A stretch of 64,000 nt of DNA, taken from an uncultured Planktomarina sp. (GTDB lineage: Bacteria; Pseudomonadota; Alphaproteobacteria; Rhodobacterales; Rhodobacteraceae). Positions within the stretch are counted from its first letter, which is position 1. Every line of letters begins with the position of its first letter. Location of the stretch: contig CAJJBZ010000001.1 of NCBI GenBank assembly GCA_905182535.1, positions 186,001-250,000 of the forward strand, in the 5' to 3' direction. This document shows, piece by piece, positions 31,909 through 41,095 of this stretch. The notes under the pieces are model-generated. The model had not been told where the DNA came from and did not search any database. It saw only the letters and a list, made by a program, of their open reading frames with translations. The translations under genes and the position numbers were made by a program.

Positions 31909-32557
31909 CCAAGTTTTTTAATTTTCTCTTTAAAGGTTTTGAATCTAGCGTCTATCTTCTTAAAATAGCTTTTTAGCGTAAGAATTGCAATTTACTAGTT
32001 GTTTTAGGTCTGTCAAATTGCATACTTTAGCATTTTGTTTCTGGTAATATGATTGCCATATTAATAAGGTTTCTGTATCTTAAAGGGCGTCGTGAGTATT
32101 TTTACCTCTAAAAAGCCCCAGGCTAAAGGTACGATTGATTGTGATCGATCAACTTTTTTTATTGGGGCGCGTTTAAAGCAGTTAACTTAAAGTGCAGTTT
32201 TATAAATTGAGCATTAACAGAATAGTTTTAGGCCAGTAAGTTTACTTAAAAAAATAAAAAGTAATAATTCTACTACTTTCCATGCCTGACGCCCCGTTAA
32301 TCATGTGGCAGTCTGCCGCAGATGGAAAATACAGTATACTAAAATATTATTTTAAATCAGTTCGATTAGACTTTTTTTGAAGCTTCATTTCTTTGGATTG
32401 ATTGGTAATATAATGGATTAGCAATTTGCACCACATTTTTCTACTAGCCGCGTGTGATTATCGTGCTAGTAATTACTCATTGGTAATCAGAGTTTACCAG
32501 ATTGGATTGCTTGGGAGAGCCGATCCAAGTTTTAGACATAGTTCGGGAGAAAACTAC
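31909..32557. other. AT-rich intergenic region before the TRAP operon
   Basis: About 650 bp between the ilvBH promoter and the TRAP receptor gene, with no recognisable gene family. A possible 32-codon frame starts with GTG 32092 after AAAGGGCG and ends at TAA 32190 (begins with SIFTSKKPQAKG). Its span also contains GCCCCA and TGGGGC arms that could pair over about 45 nt, and a TTGAT/ATCAA hairpin. I see no convincing tRNA or known RNA. The TRAP promoter must lie in the last 200 bp, but no box is clear. Confidence 0.4.
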
Positions 32558-33646
32558 ATGGAACGTCGTAAATTTTTAACAGCCGCAGCTATTGGTGCTA
32601 CTGGAGTTGCTTTAGCCGCTCCAGCTGTTGCTGGAAGCCACGGAAAAACAATGACAATTGTATCTACTTGGGGCCGTGACTTCCCAGGGCTTGGAACATC
32701 AGCACAGCGGTTTGCTCGCAGGGTTGGTGAAATTTCAAATGGTGCTCTGAATGTTGAGTACTTTGCAGCCGGTGAACGCGTCGGTGCTTTTGACTCATTT
32801 GACGAAGTAGCCTCCGGTAACAGTCAGGCATACATTGCAGCTGATTATTACTGGATCGGTAAGCACCCTGCGTTTGCATACTTCACCTCGGTACCGTTTG
32901 GTATGTCCACTCAGGAGTGGACATCTTGGATCCGTTTTGGCGGTGGTCAAGAACTTTGGGATAAAGTCTCTGGTGGGTATGGTATCAAGGCTCTTCCAGT
33001 TGGAAATACTGGAACACAAATGTTTGGTTGGTTTAATAAAGAGATCGAAAGTGGAGACGACTTTAAGGGTCTGAAAATGCGTATTCCTGGCCTTGGTGGA
33101 ACAGTTCTTTCCAAGCTTGGTGCGTCGACTGTTTCCCTGCCAGGTGGTCAAATTTATGAAAACTTAGTTTCTGGCGCGATTGATGCGACAGAATGGGTTG
33201 GTCCATGGAATGATTATTTCATGAAGTTTTATGAAGCGACCAAATACTATTATACAGCTGGTATGCATGAACCGGGTAGCTGTTTAGCCCTCGGAATGAA
33301 TGCTGAATGGTGGGCAGGTCTTAGTGACTTCGAACAGAATGTCATTCATGCTGCGGCGGCTGAAGAGCATGCACACGCTCATGACGAAGTGATGGCTCGT
33401 AACGGAGAATTCCTGACCAAGTTGCAAGAAGAGCAGGGCGTTCAAGTCCGTCAGTTCAACGATGATGTTTGGGACGCAATGGCGGAAGGCGCGCGTGAAG
33501 TGTTTGCCGAAACACGTGACCATTCCGCCTTGGCAACTGAAGTTGATGATGCATACCAAAAAGGAATGCGTGAAATTGGTGGTATGATCGCTCAGTTTGA
33601 AGGTACATATCTAAACCAGCGAAATCGTTCTTTTGACATAGGCTAA
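32558..33646 (+). CDS. TRAP transporter solute-binding protein (TakP/DctP-like)
   Basis: 362-residue periplasmic receptor starting at ATG 32558, after CGGGAGA. This start gives a Tat-like signal ERRKFLTAAAIGATGVALAA; the frame is open further upstream but without coding character. The receptor fold has GERVGAFDSFDEVASG, the arginine segment KMRIPGLGGTVLSKLG and EWVGPWNDYFMKFYE, typical of the branch annotated for alpha-keto acid or mannitol/chloroaromatic uptake. The ligand is probably an organic anion. The permease genes follow after a long hairpin. Confidence 0.92.
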   Translation: MERRKFLTAAAIGATGVALAAPAVAGSHGKTMTIVSTWGRDFPGLGTSAQRFARRVGEISNGALNVEYFAAGERVGAFDSFDEVASGNSQAYIAADYYWIGKHPAFAYFTSVPFGMSTQEWTSWIRFGGGQELWDKVSGGYGIKALPVGNTGTQMFGWFNKEIESGDDFKGLKMRIPGLGGTVLSKLGASTVSLPGGQIYENLVSGAIDATEWVGPWNDYFMKFYEATKYYYTAGMHEPGSCLALGMNAEWWAGLSDFEQNVIHAAAAEEHAHAHDEVMARNGEFLTKLQEEQGVQVRQFNDDVWDAMAEGAREVFAETRDHSALATEVDDAYQKGMREIGGMIAQFEGTYLNQRNRSFDIG

Positions 33647-33660
33647 ATTCGATTTAAACT

Positions 33661-33690
33661 TAGAGTGCGCCAGTACACTGGCGCACTCTA
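33661..33690 (+). repeat. Perfect 14-bp inverted repeat between TRAP receptor and permease genes
   Basis: TAGAGTGCGCCAGT and its exact complement flank AC. It lies 15 bp after the receptor stop and 36 bp before the small permease, without a T-run. A stem of this kind may stabilise the receptor mRNA or partly terminate transcription, so that the receptor is made in excess over the permease. Confidence 0.75.
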
Positions 33691-33725
33691 TCTATTAAAT
33701 GTTTCATCAAATAAAAGGTGATTAG

Positions 33726-34702
33726 ATGACTATGCCAGATCAAATGGCAGGGGCTGGAAAATTTATGAGTTCATCCCTGTTAATCAGAGCAATATCTTGG
33801 TCTCTTTTAGCCGTGTTGGCTGCCTTTTTAATAAATAACGTATTAGAATTAAGTCTGGGCGTAGAAACCAACCTGCAGTTAGATAATCCAATTCCCATGA
33901 TCGTCTATCTCATCTTGATAGCTGTTGCGGTATCATACGCGCTTAGAACGCGGCAGAGATCACTACGTGTGGACGCGGATCAAAATTCACAAATTTAATG
34001 TATATTTAGTAAGATCTCTTTTTTGGGGGATTTTTTTAGTAGGCGTGGCGGACGTCGTGGTTGCCTTCATGCGAGTTGAAGACTTTGCTGATGTTTTTTT
34101 CTGGGAGAAGCGATGGATAAAAACCTTGGCCGATCTCAATTCCGAGGTCCATATGTACACGTACCATTGATGATTATGGGAATACTGCTCGCAACAAGAA
34201 CTAAAACTCTAGGGTTTCATTGGTTAGCACTATTAATAGTGGTTGGAGAACTGATGATTGTAATTTTCCGTTTTATTTTTTCTTATGAGCAGGCATTTAT
34301 GTCAGATCTTGTTCGTTTTTGGTATGGAGCTTTGTTTCTTTTTGCTTCTGCCCATACATTATTAGAAGAAGGTCATGTACGTGTTGATATTGTTTACGCA
34401 GGCTTAAAGGATCGAAAGGCATTGCAAATTTTGTTGGAACGTTATTGCTCGGGCTTACAACCTGCGGTGTGATATTAATTGTCGGAATGAATGGAAAACA
34501 ATCAATTATTAACAGCCCAATTATGAATTTTGAAATTTCACAAACAGCATCTATTGGGTTATTTGTGAAATACCAAATGGCCGGTTTCTTGGGAGTTTTT
34601 GCGATTACAATGTATATTCAGTTTGTCAGTTATCTGTTGTTCGCATGGGCTGATATAAAAGGCGAACCAGGCAAGCGCATCATGCAGCCAGTGGGGCATT
34701 GA
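33726..34702 (+). CDS. TRAP transporter small permease (DctQ-like; three frame breaks)
   Basis: Small membrane subunit of the TRAP permease, about 325 residues when the pieces are joined. The first frame gives TMs around LIRAISWSLLAVLAAFLINN and IPMIVYLILIAVAVSYALRT. The second gives RSLFWGIFLVGVADVVVAFMRVEDF, the third FRGPYVHVPLMIMG, FSYEQAFMSDLVRFWYGALF and EEGHVRVDIVYAG, and the fourth SFEISQ-like NFEISQTASIGLFVKY. Breaks lie near 33990, 34125 and 34450. Order and content match one long DctQ of the TakQ branch, so I treat it as a single gene with consensus errors. Confidence 0.85.
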
Positions 34703-34709
34703 GGTTATA

Positions 34710-37367
34710 ATGGAATTATTTTTTCTCTTTACTCTGGTCGTTATCATGGCAATCGCGTTGGGTTCGGGCTATCCAGTTGCATTTGCCTTGCCCGGATCAG
34801 CAGTAATCACCATTAGTCTCGCTGCGATCGCTGGTTTCTTCTTTGATGGGAATATATCTGCATACTTTCACTCCGGAGGCCCGTTTGAGTGGCTGTCTGC
34901 TGGTGTATTGAATTTACGTGGCGTCTATTGGGAAGTGGAACGGGATACTCTCATTGCAATCCCATTATTTATTTTTATGGGAATAATGCTGCAACGTTCA
35001 AAAATTGCTGAAGATCTATTAGTAACAATGGCACAACTTTTCGGTCGCATTCCTGGTGGCCTTGGTATCTCTGTTGTATTCGTTGGCGCGTTGTTGGCAG
35101 CGACAACCGGCATTGTTGGAGCGACAGTTGTTGCGATGGGTATGATTTCATTGCCTGCAATGCTAAGAAATAATTATTCACCTTCACTGGCAACTGGAAC
35201 AATTGCCGCCTCTGGCACGCTTGGGCAGATAATACCGCCGTCGATTGTATTAATCATACTTGCTGATCAACTTGCTTCCGCCGCAGATCAGGCTGGAAGC
35301 CTTCGTAAAAGTCTTTACAAATCAGCCACAGGCGAATTTCAAATGCCCAGTGTTTTTGATGTGACGTCTACCAGTGCCGGTGAAATGTTTTTGGGAGCAT
35401 TTGTTCCGGGTTTGCTGCTCGTGGCAATCTATATGACTTATATTTTGGTATATGCATTTTTCAAGCCCGCGGCTGCCCCAGCCGTAATCTATGATGGCAA
35501 GTTTGACAGAAAATTTTGGGGAAAAGTCTTTGTAACTCTTGTACCACCGTTATCATTAATATTCCTCGTCTTGGGTTCGATTATATCTGGTATTGCTACC
35601 GTAAACCAAGCTGGCGCCATTGGCGCCGCTGGCGCGTTGGTTATGGCGGGATACCGGTTAGTCGGCTCAAATAAATGGACCTTTGTCCCTGCATACCTAT
35701 GTATCTTGGGAATGCTAGTTATCGGCTATGCTCTTCAAAACTATGATATGAACATCAAAGCGGCAGATTCAGCAATGGATATGCGAGGCATCTGGATCGG
35801 CGTTATCGGAACTATTCTCATGTTTGTGGGTTTAGTCTGGAGCGGTATCAGGGTGTTGAATATCGAAGATACGTTGCGTGGTGTTATGATGGAGACATCA
35901 AAAACAACTGCTCTTGTTTTTATTATTCTTCTCGGTGCTGCAATGTTAACTTCGGCATTTCGCGCTTTCGGTGGTGAGGAATTAGTCCGCGACTTTTTAA
36001 ACTCATTGCCTGGCGGATTTTGGGTCCAGTTTATTATAGTAATGATTGTGATATTTCTTCTTGGATTTTTTCTAGACTTCATCGAAATAGCTGTAGTTGT
36101 GGTACCAATTGTTGCACCTATTTTACTTGCAGATCCTGGTGCTAATATTACTGCTGTTTGGCTGGGCGTTATGATTGGTTTGAATATTCAAACTTCGTTC
36201 CTCACACCACCTTTTGGGTTTGCTCTTTTTTACCTGCGCGGTGTAGCACCGGCAGTGGTCAAAACAGTTCAAATGTATCGTGGTGTCGTACCATTTATCT
36301 GTTTACAATTAGCTGCATTAATAATTGTCGGTGGTTATCCACAACTCGTAAATTATCTGCCAAATAGATCAAACTACCTTGCTGAGACAGCGCCTCCACC
36401 ACGCAACCCAAGATTTCAATTTTGTCTTGATACATTTGTGATTGATAAACTCAACAATGAAAATGGGGCTACAGTGTCTGCTATAGAGGCTGCTAAATTC
36501 TTAGATATAAACGGACTACCTAAATCACTGAAAGCGTTAATTTCTGGCTCAGTTGAAAGTTCAGAACTCGCTATCTCATCTCTAACTGATATTACTAATA
36601 CTCATACCGCTGTTGTTTTGGTCGAAGATGAATTTCGTCCACGTCTTATTAAGGTCAGAGGTCTCGAAAAGAGAATACGTAAGGCAACCGAAAAAATGGA
36701 CTTAGCTCAAAAAGAATTTGGTCGCTTAGATGGAGGAAATTTCACGACAGAACAGGATATTTTACAATTAGAAATATCTAACCTAGAGGCTGAACTTGCC
36801 CAACTTCGATTAGAAATCCCAGTTTCTTGGAGCGCAGATTATGAGATATTCCAAAAGCTGACTGGCGCGGAATCGGCAGCTCGCAATGGATACCGCCGAG
36901 CGGCGGATGACGCCTACGAATCTGCAAATGAAGTCGTATCAGTTTTTGCGGCAACAGAGGCTTACATAGCGTTACAACGTCCGCTTCAAGAATTGGAAAA
37001 AGTGATCGAAATGGCCGAATTCTCTGATGCTGAACAAGCTGTAAAGGCTATGGAGCGAATAGTGCGTGGTATTGCCGGGGCTGACGATGTCAAAAAATAT
37101 CTGGGCAAAGTTAAAAAATCTTTAGGGAAACGTAAACTTAACCGTGAAAAAGCTTTAGAGGACTTTCAAAAAGTGATGAAAGTCTACAGGGATCAAATCG
37201 AGTGGCGTTCTGTGGCTGAAAGTGGACTGCGTGGGGATATGGAAAGCTACGTGAGCGCTCTTCGTGGGACAATTGGAATACGTCAGCAGGGGTCTCTCAA
37301 CAGAGAGCAGGCTCTCTATCTTGCGTCTTGCACAGCGGTTCATCGAGACCTGTCTTTGAATTTCTAG
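34710..37367 (+). CDS. TRAP transporter large permease (DctM-like) with long coiled-coil C-terminal extension
   Basis: 885 residues. The first 550 or so are the DctM permease with about 12-14 membrane spans, including ALLAATTGIVGATVVAMG, the GQIIPPSIVLIILADQ signature and FLTPPFGFALFYLRGVAP. Residues about 570-885 form a hydrophilic, charged tail rich in heptad-like helices (LEKRIRKATEKMDLAQKEF; LQLEISNLEAELAQLRLEI; VKKYLGKVKKSLGKRKLN). Similar tails occur in the large subunits of this TRAP branch in Rhodobacterales as far as I recall, so this is a family trait rather than a chance fusion. The frame is intact. A terminator follows. Confidence 0.9.
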   Translation: MELFFLFTLVVIMAIALGSGYPVAFALPGSAVITISLAAIAGFFFDGNISAYFHSGGPFEWLSAGVLNLRGVYWEVERDTLIAIPLFIFMGIMLQRSKIAEDLLVTMAQLFGRIPGGLGISVVFVGALLAATTGIVGATVVAMGMISLPAMLRNNYSPSLATGTIAASGTLGQIIPPSIVLIILADQLASAADQAGSLRKSLYKSATGEFQMPSVFDVTSTSAGEMFLGAFVPGLLLVAIYMTYILVYAFFKPAAAPAVIYDGKFDRKFWGKVFVTLVPPLSLIFLVLGSIISGIATVNQAGAIGAAGALVMAGYRLVGSNKWTFVPAYLCILGMLVIGYALQNYDMNIKAADSAMDMRGIWIGVIGTILMFVGLVWSGIRVLNIEDTLRGVMMETSKTTALVFIILLGAAMLTSAFRAFGGEELVRDFLNSLPGGFWVQFIIVMIVIFLLGFFLDFIEIAVVVVPIVAPILLADPGANITAVWLGVMIGLNIQTSFLTPPFGFALFYLRGVAPAVVKTVQMYRGVVPFICLQLAALIIVGGYPQLVNYLPNRSNYLAETAPPPRNPRFQFCLDTFVIDKLNNENGATVSAIEAAKFLDINGLPKSLKALISGSVESSELAISSLTDITNTHTAVVLVEDEFRPRLIKVRGLEKRIRKATEKMDLAQKEFGRLDGGNFTTEQDILQLEISNLEAELAQLRLEIPVSWSADYEIFQKLTGAESAARNGYRRAADDAYESANEVVSVFAATEAYIALQRPLQELEKVIEMAEFSDAEQAVKAMERIVRGIAGADDVKKYLGKVKKSLGKRKLNREKALEDFQKVMKVYRDQIEWRSVAESGLRGDMESYVSALRGTIGIRQQGSLNREQALYLASCTAVHRDLSLNF

Positions 37368-37387
37368 AATCTACTTTTCAATACATC

Positions 37388-37416
37388 AAAGGGCTGCCTT
37401 CCGGGCAGTCCCTTTT
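37388..37416 (+). terminator. Intrinsic terminator after the TRAP permease
   Basis: AAAGGGCTGCC and GGGCAGTCCCTTTT form a GC-rich stem around TTCC, ending in four T, 20 bp after the permease stop. Genes beyond it probably use read-through or their own promoter. Confidence 0.75.
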
Positions 37417-37444
37417 GCAAATAGGATGAACAAGCGGGCCCATT

Positions 37445-37579
37445 ATGATTAAAAAATACATCTGGCCGTTCATTGAACCCTTCTTCAATAATAAGGCTGC
37501 TGAACCTCTTCTTGTCTTAATTGGAAGTATAATACTCATTGGCGTAGTGGTTTATACAATTTTACAAACTATTTCATAA
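37445..37579 (+). CDS. Small single-span membrane protein
   Basis: 44 residues: a polar N-terminus (MIKKYIWPFIEPFFNNKAAE) and one membrane span, LLVLIGSIILIGVVVYTIL. It lies between the TRAP terminator and the hydrolase gene. Its hydrophobic pattern is too regular to be chance, but the ribosome site is weak and I recognise no family. It could be a small subunit of, or a regulator for, the TRAP complex. Confidence 0.5.
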   Translation: MIKKYIWPFIEPFFNNKAAEPLLVLIGSIILIGVVVYTILQTIS

Positions 37580-37628
37580 GAAACTGATAAAAAACGGAAA
37601 TAAAATATACTAGCGATAGGGTATTAAA

Positions 37629-39215
37629 ATGTTGAAATCTTCTCTTGGTCTAAACGGCGGTTTTACTGCGCCGCACAGGCTTGCTACCCTTGCTGGACGC
37701 GACATTTTGGCGAAAGGTGGTACTGCGATAGAAGCTATGGTGGCTGCAGCAGCTACTATCGCGGTAGTCTACCCACATATGAACGGGATCGGCGGGGACG
37801 GATTCTGGATTATTCATCAGCCGGGCAAATCGCCTGTTGGGATTTCGGCCTGTGGTACAGCCGCGGCGCTAGCAACGCCAGAGTTTTATGCTTCCAAAGG
37901 GTATACAAAAGAAATTCCAGCAAGGGGTGGGCTGGCTGCTTTGACGGTACCAGGTACTATCAGCGGCTGGGACACTGCACTATCGTTGGTGCCTAGGGAG
38001 CGTCGCCTTCCTTTATCGCAACTGCTCGCTGACGCTATTGGTCATGCTAAGGAAGGCATAGCTGTCACTGGAAATCAGGCAGTTTGTACTTCTGAAAAAT
38101 TGGTAGGTCTGCGGGATGTGCCGGGTTTTGCAGAAACTTATCTGATTGACGGCGTGCCGCCGCAGGCGGGCGATCGGATGGTTCAAAAGAATCTTGGTGA
38201 GACGCTGGAGCATCTTTCAACGCACGGATTGCGGAGCTATTACGAGGGTGAATCGGCGCGAACACATGCTGCTTACCTTGAGAAAAATGAAAGTCCGCTG
38301 CGTGCATCTGACTTTGCGGGTTATAGGGCACAAATTGTGAAGCCACTGGTGATCAAGACATCGTACGGACAGCTATTTAACATGGTAGCTCCGACTCAGG
38401 GCGTTGCTTCCTTGATGATCCTTGGATTATTTGATCGTCTGGGTGTGACAACCGGCGAAGGCTTTGACCATCTTCATGGGCTGGTCGAGTCCACTAAGCA
38501 GGCTTTTATGCAGCGCAACGTTGAATTGGGTGATCCTGATTATATGACTGTTCAGGCACAAGATTGGTTGCAGGACGCAAAACTTGATGAAAAAGCTGCG
38601 CAAATTGATAAGACCAAGGCCCTTGACTGGCAGTATAACCCAGCAGAGGGTGATACCATCTGGATGGGAGCTTCAGATAGTGATGGCACGGTAGTCAGTT
38701 TTATTCAAAGTGTTTATTGGGAATTTGGTTCAGGCCTAACTTGTACTGACACCGGTGTTTTTTTCCAGAATCGTGGTGCAGGCTTTTCGCTAGCGCCTGG
38801 ACCAAATCAGGTAGGTCCGTACCGCAGACCATTCCATACGCTCAACCCTGCGCTGGCGCATCTGGGCGATGGCCGCGTGTTATCTTACGGGACGATGGGC
38901 GGTGAGGGTCAGCCACAAACACAATCTGCTGTTTTTACGCGTTATGTCCAGTTTGGGATGGACCTACAGGCAGCTGTGACTGCGCCCCGCTGGCTGCTAG
39001 GTAAAACTTGGGGTGATGACAGTACAAGCTTAAAGCTGGAAAGTAGGTTTGATGAAGGTTTGATTAATGATCTTAAATTAGCGGGCCATGATGTTGAAAT
39101 GCTACCTGAATATAGTGACTTGACTGGCCATGCAGGCGCTTTGGTCCTTCATCCAAGTGGTTTAGTTGAAACTGCTACAGACCCACGTGCAGATGGAGCC
39201 GCGTTGAGTTTCTGA
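37629..39215 (+). CDS. Gamma-glutamyltransferase-family hydrolase (oxamate-amidohydrolase-like branch)
   Basis: 528-residue Ntn hydrolase of the GGT family. The precursor should cleave itself before Thr343 in EGDTIWMGASD, giving a small subunit that starts at this threonine. Other family features are MNGIGGDGFW, NMVAPTQGVASLMIL, SFIQSVYWEFGSG, RPFHTLNPAL and the MGGEGQPQ loop. The SFIQS...WEFGSG pattern fits the branch that includes oxamate amidohydrolase more than classical GGT. No signal peptide is seen, so it would act in the cytoplasm on a compound brought in by the TRAP system. An AGGGT site precedes the ATG. Confidence 0.9.
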   Translation: MLKSSLGLNGGFTAPHRLATLAGRDILAKGGTAIEAMVAAAATIAVVYPHMNGIGGDGFWIIHQPGKSPVGISACGTAAALATPEFYASKGYTKEIPARGGLAALTVPGTISGWDTALSLVPRERRLPLSQLLADAIGHAKEGIAVTGNQAVCTSEKLVGLRDVPGFAETYLIDGVPPQAGDRMVQKNLGETLEHLSTHGLRSYYEGESARTHAAYLEKNESPLRASDFAGYRAQIVKPLVIKTSYGQLFNMVAPTQGVASLMILGLFDRLGVTTGEGFDHLHGLVESTKQAFMQRNVELGDPDYMTVQAQDWLQDAKLDEKAAQIDKTKALDWQYNPAEGDTIWMGASDSDGTVVSFIQSVYWEFGSGLTCTDTGVFFQNRGAGFSLAPGPNQVGPYRRPFHTLNPALAHLGDGRVLSYGTMGGEGQPQTQSAVFTRYVQFGMDLQAAVTAPRWLLGKTWGDDSTSLKLESRFDEGLINDLKLAGHDVEMLPEYSDLTGHAGALVLHPSGLVETATDPRADGAALSF

Positions 39216-39590
39216 TTGGTGGATTAACTCACAAACACAGATTATTACCATTATAGTTAGGCTCATAGTTGCATCGGTGCTTTCAGGTATCCTCGCTGGC
39301 GTTCTCGGTGTTGCTGGAGGTATTGTGCTTGTTCCGGACTATTTTAGATTCTTAGCACCATTAATTTTTCTCACGAATTATCGATGCATATGACCATTGC
39401 TACGTCTCTCAGTACAATTATTTTCATTTCTCTTGTATCTGCGCGTTCACACTATACTCGGGGCAATGTTGAGATTTATCTACTGATAACGTGGATGTCG
39501 AGAATCTTGATTGGGGTGTTTGGTGGACTGCTATTTTGTAGCCTCTTTGGCTATAGCTTTTTGAATATCAAAAGATTTTTTTGTTATTAA
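39214..39590 (+). pseudogene. Remnant of a TauE/SafE-family anion exporter
   Basis: Directly after the hydrolase, without a start codon, the frame reads DWWINSQTQIITIIVRL and ASVLSGILAGVLGVAGGIV, then shifts near 39380 to MHMTIATSLSTIIFIS, LVSARSHYTRGNV and ILIGVFGGLLF before a stop. These are the ordered N-terminal half of TauE/SafE (sulfite/organosulfonate exporter family). The second half is absent: 39591-39746 has no gene. Missing start, frame shift and missing half together indicate real decay, in contrast to the single-base breaks elsewhere. Confidence 0.75.
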
Positions 39591-39746
39591 ATTTCATTTA
39601 AAATTATCAAATTTTGAAATCATCATGACTGATTTGGTACCTATGGGGAGCCACGAATTCATATTAATTAAAGTTTTGATTTGATTAAAATATAATAAAT
39701 TATTGATCTATGTAGTTTTTAGTGCGGACAGTTTTTTAAAAAATGG

Positions 39747-40590
39747 TCAGGAATCACTTTCATGCATGACACTTGGCATTGATATATTTGCTACTTGCTG
39801 AGTAATTGACCTTACCTCCATAGGATTAGTTTCAGTTTGATAGCTGTCTGCTGGATCAATTGGTGTCCACTTCTGATTACGAAAAATTTCAACTCCAGAG
39901 AAACGGGCCTTATATGCCATTTTATCACTGCCAGGCACCCAATAGCCGAGGTAAACATAGGGAAGGCCGGCTGCGCGCGCGACGGTTATATGGTCGAGAA
40001 TCATAAATGTGCCGATTGAGTCTTTAGACCTGTCCGTATCAAAAAAACTGTAGACCAGTGACAGGCCATCATCAAAAATATCCGTTAAGCAGACAGCGTT
40101 CAGATCCCCTCTTGCGTGTAATATTCAATCACCGGCTGGTGACGGGGGTTTCTTCAATCATGGCTGCAAATTCGAAGATATCCATATCTGCCATCCCACC
40201 CTCAGAGTGGCGGGATTCAAGATAGCTGCGAAACAACTCATATTGGGTTTCTGTAGCCCAAGGCGCATTGGGCTGGCGTTGCAGATGCGCATTGCGCTTT
40301 ATGATCCGACGATGACTTTTACTGGAAAAAAAATTGTCCACATCAATACGAGCTGAAAGGCAGGCGGTGCATGCCACACATGCTGGGCGGTAGAGTACAT
40401 TTTGCGATCGTCTGAACCCCTGTTTTGAAAGGGCATTGTTCAGGTTGCTGGAATCCGTGCCCTGAAGGGAGGTGAACAATTTACGTTCCATACGGCCTTC
40501 AAGATAAGGACATATCTGTGGTGCGGTTACATAAAACTGTGAAGTTAAGGGAACTATTTGAGTGCCACTTTCACTATAAAAATAAGACAT
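39747..40590 (-). CDS. bpt: Aminoacyl-tRNA:protein transferase, Bpt/Ate family (frame break near 40110)
   Basis: Adds leucine or arginine to N-terminal residues of target proteins in the N-degron pathway. Visible are [20 protein letters not shown], the [20 protein letters not shown] cysteine cluster, [20 protein letters not shown], and, in a second frame, [35 protein letters not shown]. The break is one or two bases near 40110. The start is uncertain: ATG 40590 is the nearest in frame, but the normal MRHTLP-type start is not seen and the frame stays open upstream into a YbaK-like region. About 281 residues from this start, close to usual. Confidence 0.87.
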
Positions 40591-40770
40591 TCCATATCCA
40601 GTAGCACCTCTATTTGATAAATCTGTACCACCTGATATTGCTGTTTGACCATCAGTAGAACTGGTTATGTTTTTATATATTGTAGATACAACAAAGCCAG
40701 TTGCTAGGCTGTTATAACAACATGAAGAATAATGTAACAGTATTTTACTGCTTGTTGATTTAGGTGTTAT

Positions 40771-41062
40771 TTTCATTAAATCAATAACAAAAAATGTCTT
40801 AATAGGTTTTAGATGACCAAATGGACTAACCCGACCAATGGCAAAGCCCGTCACACTCCGGACTAAAGTTGTGGGGGCTTTTACTAGTTGCTCACCAGCC
40901 AGTGCGGTGGCCATTCGTGACTTTATTTTTTTGTGTTGGGCGGTCACTAACAAATAAAGTGGCCAAGTGTTGCTGCTTTGGAAGGCGATAAATGCTGCAA
41001 TCTGACTTATTTGTAATCAAGGTTTTCAGCAGCGGTAAGGGTGGTTTTTGTGATGACTGTAC
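40771..41062 (-). pseudogene. YbaK/EbsC-domain (aminoacyl-tRNA deacylase) gene fragment
   Basis: In a frame that runs on into bpt without a stop, the sequence reads [46 protein letters not shown] and [12 protein letters not shown], clear YbaK-type prolyl-tRNA editing sequence. Upstream, [11 protein letters not shown] is in another frame. The first 25-30 residues are missing, since glnE begins at once on the other strand. After DLMK the protein does not resemble the family and enters an AT-rich stretch. Either decayed, or badly assembled. Confidence 0.6.
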
Positions 41063-41095
41063 TAATTATATCAATATATTCTTTGTCCGTGACCA

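Noticed and set aside
33726..34702. Four separate small membrane proteins
   Set aside because: The four frames read as consecutive parts of one DctQ-type permease in the right order.
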